Below, piece after piece: positions 47,074-59,000 of a DNA stretch of 64,000 bases. Position numbers and translations under genes: made by a program. Each line of letters opens with the position of its first letter. The first letter of the stretch is position 1. This DNA is from Hydractinia symbiolongicarpus (taxonomy: Eukaryota > Cnidaria > Hydrozoa > Anthoathecata > Hydractiniidae). The DNA lies in contig NC_079886.1 of NCBI RefSeq assembly GCF_029227915.1, positions 20,064,501-20,128,500 of the forward strand, given 5' to 3'. The notes under the pieces were generated by a model. It searched no databases. It worked only from the letters and a program-made list of their open reading frames with translations, and had not been told where the DNA came from.

Positions 47074-47370
47074 TTCTATCATTTCACATCATGTTCCCTG
47101 CAAATGGGAGACTTCAAATTTGTTGTTGCATCTTAAACACTTGCATCTATATAGCTATATTTATGTTAAATATGTTGTATATACATACAGATGTTGGAAT
47201 ATTATGAGAAAGTTTTTGTTCATGTACTGAAGTATGAGATATGGCGGAAAATCAGTAATAAAAACAAGAGTTATAATTGATAAAAGTAATAACACATCTC
47301 CAAAACATCACCTTTTTCATTTACTTATGATACACATGTTATTAGTACAATAAATTAAATTCTTCTTCTT

Positions 47371-49106
47371 TTATTTTCGTTCTGCTAAATATTTCTTCAA
47401 ATTTGGAGATTCTTTGGTTTTAGCATGAATATTTTTGAGTACTGGATATTTACATAGGACGGATGCGTTTGGAAGTACTTGGTTGACCAAATCCATGACA
47501 TCAACAAAGTATATGTCTGCTATCGTAATCTAAACAAAGAATGCGGCCAATATAAGCACCATGTTTTTTTACCAGACGATGCCTACTATTTAATATCAGT
47601 ATAGCACCGCAAATGAAATAATACGCCTATTTAACGGATGAAAGCTGGACTTACCGATTTCCCAACAAAATTGTCACATTTTCCATATTCTTTAGCTACC
47701 ACTTCGTAGAATTTGAATGACTTATGAAGTTTTTCTTCTAATGCTTTTAGCTTCGCTGGCTGAAATAAAGTGATGTCTATACAGTATATATTCGTTGGTG
47801 TTGAGAAAGCTGTCGCGTTGGCAGAAAAACATATGAAAGAAGTATTCAATAACGTAAATAAAAAAGTTGAAAAATATCTGAATTAAAAAAATGTAAAAAT
47901 ATTGCTAAATATCTACTTCTGTCAGGCGCGTCCATTTATCTTTCAATCTATACGTTCGAAGTATCACTATCTTACAGGGCTGTTCTCTTTAAACAGTGTC
48001 CGCTTTAGCGGGATCCCACTGTAGAAATAAACCAAAATAGATCCAGCAAAGATTACTTGGAAGCAGGTATTATAATGATTAATCATTCAAAACAAAAATG
48101 TCGAACTTTATATGTAGTGCGGGAAGTACTAATTCTAATTCTTGTCAATTAGTTGTTATGTAGAAAAATGCATGGTAATTCATCTGTGGCTACGTGCGAT
48201 TGCCATCTTTGGCTTCCAGACAGGCACACAGATAGACTGACAGATAGACTGACAGATAGACTGACAGATAGACTGACAGATAGACTGACAGATAGACTGA
48301 CAGATAGACTGACAGATAGACTGACAGATAGACTGACAGATAGACTGACAGATAGACTGACAGATAGACTGACAGATAGACTGACAGATAGACTGACAGA
48401 TAGACTGACAGATAGGGAGCATTGTAATAATAAACGAGAACAATACTGTTCTTCCTTATAGGTTTATACAGTTGTCAACTTTATATAACCATCCTTACCT
48501 TCTCTTCTTCTTTTGTGAAAAATGCAATATCTATAGCAGCGTCATGAATCTCTTTATGTGTTACAACGATCCCATCAATCAAAGCTCGTTGACCGTTGCA
48601 TTCCCCCATTAAGTTGAGTTCAGTTGCAACGTATCGTAAGATAGCTGCAGTTTGAACAATTTTTTTGCCGCATTGTGTTGTCAAAACTGGAATCTGTCCA
48701 GTTGGGGTTTCTTTAACTAAAAAAGAAAAAAATTAATAATTCGTTATTATTGTCCATATGGAGCCCCTAAAATATACTTTTATTTACACCTAAAGGAGTT
48801 ATAACATAATCAAACATTTTATTTTGCCTTTATTTTAAAATAATTCTTCGTTTGTTGGCTCTATCAATAATCCCTAGCCCTTATACACATCGACTGTATT
48901 TCAAAAGTTACCTTAAGAAAATTTTGTATCTGTAAACTTAAAGACCAATATTAAATTATTTCCATACCATTTCCTTTAATTGCATCAAATTCTGCGAAAG
49001 ATATTGTTTTCTCTTCAAATTCAACACCAGCATATTTGAACAACATTCGTATGGCCTCGCCACGCCCACGGATATCGAAATATAATAAGGAGTATTTAGG
49101 AGACAT
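47371..49106 (-). CDS. Sigma-class glutathione S-transferase, copy 2 (4 exons)
   Basis: The exons are 49106-48968, 48716-48499, 47759-47655 and 47529-47371, with the same splice sites and phases as copy 1, giving 206 residues. Exons 1-3 encode the same protein as copy 1. In exon 4 this copy reads ITIAD, the family-typical N-capping motif of the C-terminal domain, where copy 1 reads ISIAD. Exons 1 and 2 lie in the part of the duplication that is almost identical between copies. Exons 3 and 4 lie in the diverged part. Both copies look able to make cytosolic GST. Confidence 0.9.
48228..48415. repeat. 12-base minisatellite in GST intron 2, copy 2
   Basis: This has the same unit, the same length and the same flanks as 18521-18708. 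Identical repeat number in two paralogous loci is unexpected unless they were homogenised recently or came from the same reads. Confidence 0.95.
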
Positions 49107-50165
49107 CTTTGTTGTGTTGTAACTTATCGATTTCAAATGAATCTAAATAGAAAACGTATTTAAATATAATATGCACTGCTAATTAATTTTATGCTTCAAG
49201 TGAATTTTGTATTCAACGCTTCAAGGTTCCAAGAAATATTAACAAAAGTTTCTGTACATCGAACCAATCCTATTAAAAGAGCAGAGATTACTGAAACGCC
49301 TAGATCACAAGTAACAACCCTTTTAGAAAAAAAAATTTAACGCATGTTTCTTTTGCATCACTGGAAGTATTCCGTTCGACAAAATAATCCTTGATATTCT
49401 GGAAAAAAATGAATGTTGTATTCTTACCACAATCTTTTCTTTTTTCTTTTCGTTTATAACTTGATTGCAGTTCACTGCTATTTATATTCATAAAGTTCGC
49501 AATGAGAATGCAAAAAAAGTGCATACTCAGGAACTTTTTAAATGGCTATACAATCGTTTTTTTTAGATTTGCTTCAATTAACGTCTGTTTGCCGTAGTAT
49601 AATTGACACTTTGTAATTAAAAATGTTTTAAAGGGTAATTAGGCAATTAATAAGTGATTGAAATAAACAAATTTTAAGCACGCGCATCCCTTGCATGAAA
49701 TGACATCGCAATTTTGAATGAATAGTTTAGAATTCTAAAAAATTCTACTCTAAAAAAATGCAACCAATTTATCGCTCAGCAAAAAAGATAGATAAAGAAC
49801 TGTCTATTCCGTCTTGAGATTCTACTAATTTTTAGCTATCATATGCCTTGCTGCTTAGCTACTGCATCGGGTGTTTTGTGGCGATTATTTTATATGTGAT
49901 AAAGGGAAACACATGATAATTCTGTGTTCTTGATGCTCAATTTTTCTGTCTTTAAAAGGTCACAGTTGTACATGATTTTTTATAAGCGACTTCCTAAGGC
50001 TTTGGCTGACATATATACCTGTATTCTACAATTAAGGGCAGCTTCCGTTGGTAACACTATCAAATTTTAGCTAAATACTATGCAATAAAATAGCATGGTT
50101 AGTTTTGGCTTGCTTCTGACTGTTTATAAAGAGTGGTTTTTCATGCACTTCATAGGGTGTTATTA
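49107..50165. other. 5' flank of GST, copy 2
   Basis: It is essentially identical to 19400-20458. No gene is seen. Confidence 0.4.
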
Positions 50166-50683
50166 TCACTTGGGAGTTTGACGGTTTGGTGGTACTTGCA
50201 GTTCAATCATATCAACCTTTGGAGGAAGATTAACGATAACTTCAAAATCGTATTTAAAAACCTGACAAAGCACAAATTTTGTTAATTGTACCGTATTGTA
50301 CACGATAAGGAAAAAGTTTCCGTCTTTATTGATTCATATCTTCCTATTGCTGAGCATACCTTTTTAATGATTTTAAATATCTTTCAATGACATATATATC
50401 CGCTGTTTAATTAACTTTTCATTACCACAAATAACTTTTTTTCTGCTATGTACACAAAGATGACAAAGCATTATCCTCGATTTTAGCGTGATAACACATT
50501 TTAACGTTTTTATATTCTAACCCTTAATTTTTTTTCTTTTCGCAGTCTAAGGTACCAGGCGATAGTGTATCCGTACAATAAATCTAAATAAAAGCTCTCT
50601 CTACACAACGGTTTTCTTACCCACTGCTTATCTAAATGGTTTTTGACCATATAATATCCTCCAGTCGCTTTAAACAAATTCAT
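50166..50683 (-). CDS. Possible two-exon small protein, copy 2 (unrecognised)
   Basis: The exons would be 50683-50621 and 50261-50166, identical to copy 1. Because this lies in the near-identical half of the duplication, its conservation between copies is not independent evidence of function. Confidence 0.35.
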
Positions 50684-52884
50684 CTACTGTATAACCTTGG
50701 TGTGTCATCCATTTTAAAGAACCATCTAATATGCTAGCTATTGCACTTCAGCATACCGTGTGCTAACTTTGAAATTCGATCCATTTACACGAACTTTTTA
50801 AACACATTATATGTTAAAACGCGTTACTTTTACTTTAGTATTTCAGTACAAAAAGGAACAGATAGGGTGAGTGAGTTTAGTGTGGTGCTATTAGAATTCT
50901 AATACGATATATAAAACGGATTTTTCAAGATTGTTCAAATAATTATCCATTTTTTGTGTGTGCGAACGAAAATATTTGTCATAAACCATTTGTGTTACTC
51001 ACAGAAAATCAAAATAAAATGAAAATTTTTACCTTATTTTTTTTATTTTTTTTTTCTTATTTTTTTACCTTTTTTTTTAATTTTTTTTTCTTATTTTTTT
51101 TGCCTTATTTTAATAAGTAATGAAAGTATCTTCGATTTAGAAATTGTTTATGATATGACGTCGCTTAAAACAGGATGATTTCAGGTAGAAAAAAATTATG
51201 TTATTTTCTTTCTTTTGTGTCATACTACAACAATTGTGGCAACATTTATGTAATATGTATAACTCAGTTGTCACTTATGCTTTTAAAGTCCGAAACAGTC
51301 CATATCAAATCTTTCTTCGTGGTGCCTTTTAGGTATTTTGAAAATGTAAGTGTCCAACTTACTATTTAGTGCATTTTTATTAATTTATATATGATAGAAT
51401 TTTTTGGAAATCATCCACTGGTCACCCAGCCAAATGTCGCCCGCTTTTTGAAGTGGTCAAACTGCTTTTTCAATCTAGGCTAGTGACAAAGTACATTTGA
51501 GCATTTCTTTCTCCCCCTAAACTGGCCTCGAAATAAGTATGGGTTAATTCTGATCTCAAATCCAGGAACTGTTGTCTTTTTTGCATATCGAACGGCGAAA
51601 CTTATCAATAAGCGCAGCGTCAATGAAAGACAAAAAGCCCTAGAAACAAGGTTGGTTTAATTCAACTGTATTCTAAGTTCTAGGACATATTTTGAACAAA
51701 AACTTTATTCCTAATAACATTTTTGACATGTTTTGTTCTGCATCGCGCTAACTGTTTGCGAGAAACGTTTTTTCCCCTCTCATTTATCGATAGCATTGCA
51801 AATTTAGACGAGGTAATATTTTTAATGTTATTAACGTACGACTGTGTCATGAAAGCTTTGAAAGTTCTTTGTGCTAAGGACGCACGAAAAAACTGTGGCC
51901 TGGACACGTACGACTAGTAAAAATACAATGGCTGGAACATATACGACAATAAATACGACAGACAAACCCCTTGAATAATCCACTATCTATTGACAACACG
52001 TTTTTCCGTTATAAGAGTATGCTTTATAAGAATATCAGTCTGGTGTCTTAAGGCTAAGAACAATAGACCAGTTGTTTAGAAAGATAAAGAAGTAAGATTA
52101 ATGACCAGCCTGATTGGAATTCTGATATTGTTATAAAAAAGCGTGTAGTTGGTAATGACACTCTCTTGCTAATCTGGTGGCAAATTATTAAATTAAATGG
52201 TCATATGACCATTTAATTTAATAATGACATACATACAAGACGTTTAAACATGACATACATACAAGACGTTTATTGAAACTATGCAGCTACAATTCTGGTA
52301 AAAAAATATTGAAGCAAAGGCAGATTTTAAGTCATTTCTCAAATACGGACAAAATTGTCTAACGATCAATGCGCTGAAGATGACAGGCTGCAAATTTGGT
52401 ACATATATAGGCCACGTATAGAGCATTTGAGGCTTGCTAGTTAAATTCTCTAGCACGCCTCAACGACGACATAATCCACGTCAGAGCCGTCAGTAATAAC
52501 TCCACACCACACTAGCGCGGGGTAAAAACAAAAATAAGAACAAACAATGTAACATGGCCGTCAAAAACTTTTAGGAGTTTACTGAAAAGAGGTCCAGAGA
52601 GCAATTTTTTAACCGAAGCAGTTTTTTTGCCCAAAGGTGGGAAAAATTACTGCAAGGACCGACGTACGTATTTTACAATCGTATTCTTACGTAAACGAAT
52701 TTGCCACATTTTAAAACGGATAAACAGATATAAACAGGCCATTACTTTCGCAGTTAGACGAGAAGACAAAATAAATTTTTGATTTATTACACACCTGTGT
52801 TTAACCAACGAGGCCGGTGGAAATCGAAAGTAAAGCTGCATGGGCCGGGTGGTGTTGATCTAGCCCATTCATTTGCTTGATTTA
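50684..52884. other. Spacer upstream of AspRS, copy 2
   Basis: It is essentially identical to 20977-23177, including the T-rich run (51031-51112), the palindrome and the direct repeat. Confidence 0.4.
52184..52225. repeat. 42-base perfect palindrome, copy 2
   Basis: It is identical to 22477-22518, with the same direct repeat beside it (52224-52272). Confidence 0.95.
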
Positions 52885-53031
52885 ATGCTGAAGGGATTAT
52901 TAGTAGGATCACTTTGCAAAAGTTTTAGACGTCTTGCGTATTACTCATTAACAAGATCTTTAGCAAAAGGTCAAGCTCAATTTCTTTCACCAGCAAAATA
53001 TCACCAAATACCTTTGATTTTATCGAACAAA
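52885..53031 (+). other. Possible alternative N-terminal extension of AspRS, copy 2
   Basis: It is identical to 23178-23324, here in front of the intact AspRS gene. The basic, acid-free 49-residue extension would turn the cytosolic-type enzyme into a mitochondrially targeted form if translation begins at 52885. Confidence 0.45.
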
Positions 53032-56000
53032 ATGGCTGACGCAACAAATGAAGAAGGGTGAGTTAAAATTATTTTATATTCAGTAAGGTAATGTGATTAC
53101 CTAGCTAACATATAGCATAGAATTTCTATATTACGTAAACAACTAATTTATAATCTCACTTTTGGCAACACTGTGCTGTGGGCTGTTCTTGCGGACCTTG
53201 TCGTGATGATATTTATTTAAAGTTTTCAATTTTGAGTGTGACCATAATATTTAGCTGCAATGAAACATTTTCCAATGCTAATGTGGAAAATAGTTGGTAT
53301 TTGTAACCAACGTTTGTTCGTGATCACATTATATTGCGCAACGCAGCTTACGTTACATTTGCCACTACTGCACAGAATTAAAATTGAGACATTGTAAACG
53401 CAGTGGCTATTAATACGTGACCATACCTTAATATTTTTTCTATTTGTATGTGACACTCACGTACTCACGTACTTTATTATTATTTTTTTATTTTTTCTAT
53501 ATCTGCGATTTTCTATATCTATTCTTGGTACGTAAAATCTTTTCTTTCTCGTTTCATAAAAAGAAAATTATACTTAGCATGAAATAGAGATAGGGAAATG
53601 TATGTTCTAGCGCAGTTGCGCACACGCCCACGGCAAACCCTGGCAAGTCAACGACAAGTACTGCCATGTCATACAATGTAAAATAAGAGGTCCAATATTT
53701 TCAATCACAATCCCCTAATAGTCACCGCACCCATAGTGATCCACATCATTCAAGGACCTAGTATTCACTACAAATGAAGTCATCAATGTAGAATAAGAGG
53801 TCCAATATTTTATAGCGCATATAGACAGGACGGCCCGTCAAAAGACGAGTCAGTTCGTTCACAGTTGGGATGGCCCATCTATTGACGGGCCAAGACCAAC
53901 TTTGAACAAATGTATGCAAATCCGTCTTAAGTTGGGTCATTGTGTCTAAAGATGGTCCATCCCGTCTTAAGACGGGCCGTGTTCTAACTTGGGTCAGAAT
54001 AAGGCCACCATCAAAAATATGTTATGTTCGCGTCCTCCGCCTGACTCCCTTTTGGTAATAAAAACCAAGTCTGTAAGTCGGAAAAATCAGGAAAAAATTT
54101 TTCTGATATAAACGCAATATATATAAGGTCACGAAATTCATATTTCACAAGATATTTTTTAACAACAAAAAACAAAAATTGCGAGAACTAATTTTCCGTA
54201 AAAATAAGTTCCTTTAGGGTGTTAACAGCACAGCGAACGAAAAAGGGTCTACAAACGATGTTGAGTGACGCTATACTGTTTCTTTGCCCTCGGAACGAAT
54301 TTACTTGCTCTGATTTGAAAATTCCTGGGGAAAAATATGCCCGACCAACCGATTGACTGATTTTTGCAGGGTCTTCAGGCGCGTCCTGAAGACCCTGCAA
54401 AAATCATAACATTTTTCTGATTTTCGCCTAAAGCAGAATAAGCCAATTAATGGCTGACTTTTGTTCTGTTAATTTTCAATTAATTAAAAAAACATTGATA
54501 ATCCATTTATGACAGACTGTCATTCAGAAGATGTGAACATAACGATGAACAAATGATGGTGTCTTTTTAGTTTTTTGATGGATCCAAACTTAGTTTTGAT
54601 GAGTGACCATAAAATGCCACATGAAACAATAAAATTTTCCACAACTTAAACCAAACCAAATCAGACATTGTCCTATTCAGTTTTTTTATGAATTTATTAT
54701 CTTCGCTCTTAAAATTTCAGGATCATTTTTGTTAATTTGATAACTGCATGTAAAAGTTAGACTAGGCACAAAGTAGGAATCCCGTGATCCAGGCATCAGA
54801 TCCTCTAAGCTAAGGCAATGAATGTTTTCGCTCTTGTCAGCACTTTGGCTTCTTAATCGCAGATCCTTTTCTGTTTAGTTTTACGGTTAGATTGGCTGAA
54901 ACTTTACATTTGCCTTGGTTGACATATATTTAAATAATCAGCTAAAAAATTAAGCTTGACAAACATGACTTGCGGGATAAGCCGCTTTTGTTATAGTTGT
55001 ACGTCAATTATTTATTGTAGCAACACATTTATGAAAGCTGATCTGGGATCGAACTGATAATTTTATGGGTTTTTTTATTTTTTTTGTCACGGAAAACGTG
55101 TCCCTGTATCCTTGGTCATAACACGTACTTTTACTTATATACTTAGTAACAAACCCAAAATAGGGGTTTCAACCCCTTTGTGTCGACAAGTCTGTGCCAA
55201 TTTTTGCAATCTTTTGTGTATTTTTCTGGGGTACCAGGGGAAAGTAAAGTGTCTTCCTTACCAGGTCAATCTATTGGTTCACTATTCTTCCTTGTTTTTG
55301 TGTACCTACAAAATCCTCTTTGAAAACCTTTTTCATCATACTGTTAGGAGACAGTCTGCAGACTTGACCAAACCATTTGTGCCTTCTTTTGGGAATGATC
55401 TCTGTCATATTGCTTGTCAAAATACTTTCCTCTGTTATGCTTACTTATTTAATGTTACAAAAAGTCTATGTTGATTGCGAAGTCCTTGCGCATGAATTTA
55501 GTTTTAATTTTCACCTTGACAGGTCGTCATGCTTAATGGTATTTCTGCATAAATGAAAAGAAGAAAAACCAATTTATTAAACATTAAAAGCTGAAAATGA
55601 AAGAAAAATTATTCTTGCTTATTTAACAGTATTTCTTTCTGAAATAGATATATATCATTAACATTTAATTTTTAAAACCATAAGCAGAGAGAAATGGGTT
55701 TATTAGTATTAGCAGCAACAACTAAAAGAAGAATGGGTTACTATTACCAGAGTTATGCTTGATAATGTTTTCATTTATGTGATAGTGCTGCAGTGTTTGA
55801 AATGCACTGCTCTTAGAACCCACTCTGTGAACTTTCCCCACCTCTTAAAATAGGTGCGGCTTGCAGAAAGTAATGAAAGTACTTTTACTATATAATAGGA
55901 AAAATTTGTTAATTTTTTATGAATCATTATACAAGCCATTTAATGAAGAAGCAAGAAAAGATGGAAGGAAAAGTGAAGTTCAGAGGCTTTAAAAAAAATA

Positions 56001-59000
56001 GGGGGAAAACTTTAGGGCTTTGTGGGCGTGTTATTTGTCACACCTGCAACAATAACTCATGACAAGGCCTGACCTTATAATCAGTTTAAATTAGTTTTTT
56101 ATAAAGATCTCACAATAAATAACGAAGCAGCCGTCAGAGTGAAAACGCATTAGGGCGAGCATAGGTAAATTTTGCTTTTTGTCTGATAATTGCGTGATGC
56201 TAATATTCTTACTGAATTGTTCAGAAACTATATCAAAAAACCGAATCAAAGAAAGCAAGTCTATTACCCTAGCATATTTAAAGAACATCAAAACGTTGTG
56301 AATGATTTAAAAGCCATTAAAACGGAATAGTAGAAAACGAAAACGTCACTGTAGATCCTATATTGTTTAGAAAACATCAAAATCATACAAGGCAAAATCA
56401 TTGCTGTATGTCTTTAAAAACCATTACATTAGATCACATGCTTTAACAGAAAAGAATGTGACAAGAAAAGGGTGATAAGATAAAGAATGTGAAAAGAAAA
56501 AGGTGATAAGATAAAAAAGTAATAATTAAAGCGCTACTGAAATATTACGTAACAGCGTCACGTGCCACTAAAAAGATTGGAACTAGAATGAAATTTTTTA
56601 ACGAAGAAGAAGGTCGAAGATAACCAAGATGGTGGTAGAGCGACAAGAAAAATAAATATTTAAAAGCTATATCTGGAGTTATATGAAGTTTTAAAAAAAA
56701 GTGTAGCATTTCTCATGTGAATCTTTCAGATAAGTCCAATTTGTAAAAGTACCTGGGGATCCCTTTAATTTCATTCCTGTTTCAATTGCTTGTACAGTAC
56801 TACTTTTATGCTTTAGAATTCTGCAAAAAATTTCCATAGTCTCTCTTTCTCTATATCACCGAAACCTTATGCTAACTTTTCTTTTGTTTCAAACTATATT
56901 TTCAATTGTATTTATAGTGCAATAAATCGCATCTTTCTAGTTTTTATTTTCTCGTTTCTAGTTTGGATACCAAAAGTCATAGCGGCTGTAATTATTAATT
57001 GCTGTAAAAACTATTTAAGACGTAAATTTTGGTAATACCATATTTTATATCTTCCATACTCTTAAGGAACAGGTGGTCACTCAAGCTATACAAAAACAGT
57101 GATAAGAAGCACATGACGATTGCATAAATAGATGACAAAAAACATTTTGTATATAATTTGTGGTTTCCTGTTTCGTTTGTTTAAATAAGTAAGAAACAGA
57201 TTTTATTGCATTATCAGTAGTAAATAAATGTTTTAAAGTTTTCAATTACACATTGGGAAGTTTTGGCATGCAGGTCATTACCACCAGACCGTGTTCCCAT
57301 CTGGAAATATTCATATTTTATCAAAAATAAGACACTGTTACCACAAAATCAGATTTTTGTATTTCTGTTTTTTCTCAACATTTAATTCCAATTTTAGAAA
57401 GCCTTTGTCTAAGAATGCATTAAAGAAGTTGGAAAAAGAAAGACTGAAAGCAGAGAAAAAAGCAGAAAAGAAGTCTCAATTAGTATGTCTCTTTGGTTCA
57501 ACCTTTGTCCTAATGTTTTGTGTGCATTATGCATTTTTCTATAAACCAAACAATTTTTTATTTGAACCTTATTATTTGCTGAAGGCTGATAAGCGTTAAA
57601 GATTTAAATTTTACAAAATTTTAGATCGGTTCTACACTAGTAATTATCGCCTGCGTAATAAAAAAGTAACAATTATTTTGAAAAAAGGATGATAGATTAA
57701 ATAGTTTACTTCTTATATTTTTATATGCTTTTTTGCTGTGGTTCTTTTTTTTATATAAAGAAATTTATTTCCACAGCAGATACAATTAAGTAAAAAACAA
57801 ATACTGACTTGTTTTCATTAAATAATAAAATTCTCAGTCAATGACATATAGACTTTGCAAGCTCAGTCTGTACTTTTGAGCTTGAAACTTGTATTTCACA
57901 GCACCACATAAAAATTATATCTGTTAATTTTTTTAATAGGAGTACTTCTTTTTCGTATTGTGTAAATGTTTAACCATTTCACATGTATGTCTTCTGCCTT
58001 GATGTTTCCCAGTATTAATGATTCTACTCTATTTATATTTAGGAAGAAGAAGCTGCCAAACAGTCTACTGAGGTTTGTCTTTATGTCCACTATTGGTTTA
58101 GTTTTTTTCTTTTTAGCTGCTTACTTATCAGTTCAGCCTTGTCCGAACTGAGCATATTCAAATAGTTTTGAGAGGAACACCCAATGTTTAATGTGAGGTA
58201 CTATAAAATATTTGTGGTTAATATTGGGTTGAATTTGAAATATTTTTGCCTTTCATAATTTCTAAGTTCACACAATTCTTAAGCCATTATTGAACTTCTT
58301 GTGATCACTTATTTCAGTAATATTAAAAAAATATGAACTTTAAGTGAAAGGTGACATTGTGGTATATAGCTAATACAGTTAAAAATCAGGGGAAAAAATC
58401 AAGTCAGGAAGGAATTGGCTTTTGGACCGACTTGAAGTATTTACCTGTTACATATATAAATCTTTTGATCAACTTCCATCATATCAATCAAAATATATAA
58501 AAACTGGAAGATAAAACTCAAAACATATAGCATTGAAATTTGTTGTTAACCAACAGTTAATATATTTAAGATGAAAACAGTTGATGATATAATCAGGTAA
58601 AATGCTTACCAAAAGGCCTAAATTTGTTCCTACCATTTTGTTTCTTAGGTCAAGGAAGTTGATTATCTGTTTTGTGTGATAATCTTGTAAAGCCCAGTAC
58701 ACTTGATTCTTCTTAAAAAATACAAATGTGTCAGCACTTTATAAACTAAAAAATCATAGGCTACCGTTTCACATTGTTTTCCTTTTTTAATAGGTGGTAG
58801 ATGTGACCTTTAAAAAAAGATATTTTAAATAACAAAAAGTTAAATGTATACCCTTAATGAAAAAATAACATGGACAGATTGACAAGCAGTAAACTATTTT
58901 CTTAATGATGGAATGGAAAATGATGGAAAATAGCAGATATGTGCTGTTTTGTGTAAAAAATCAATCAGATAATCAACTTTCTTATGTGATACTATAACTG

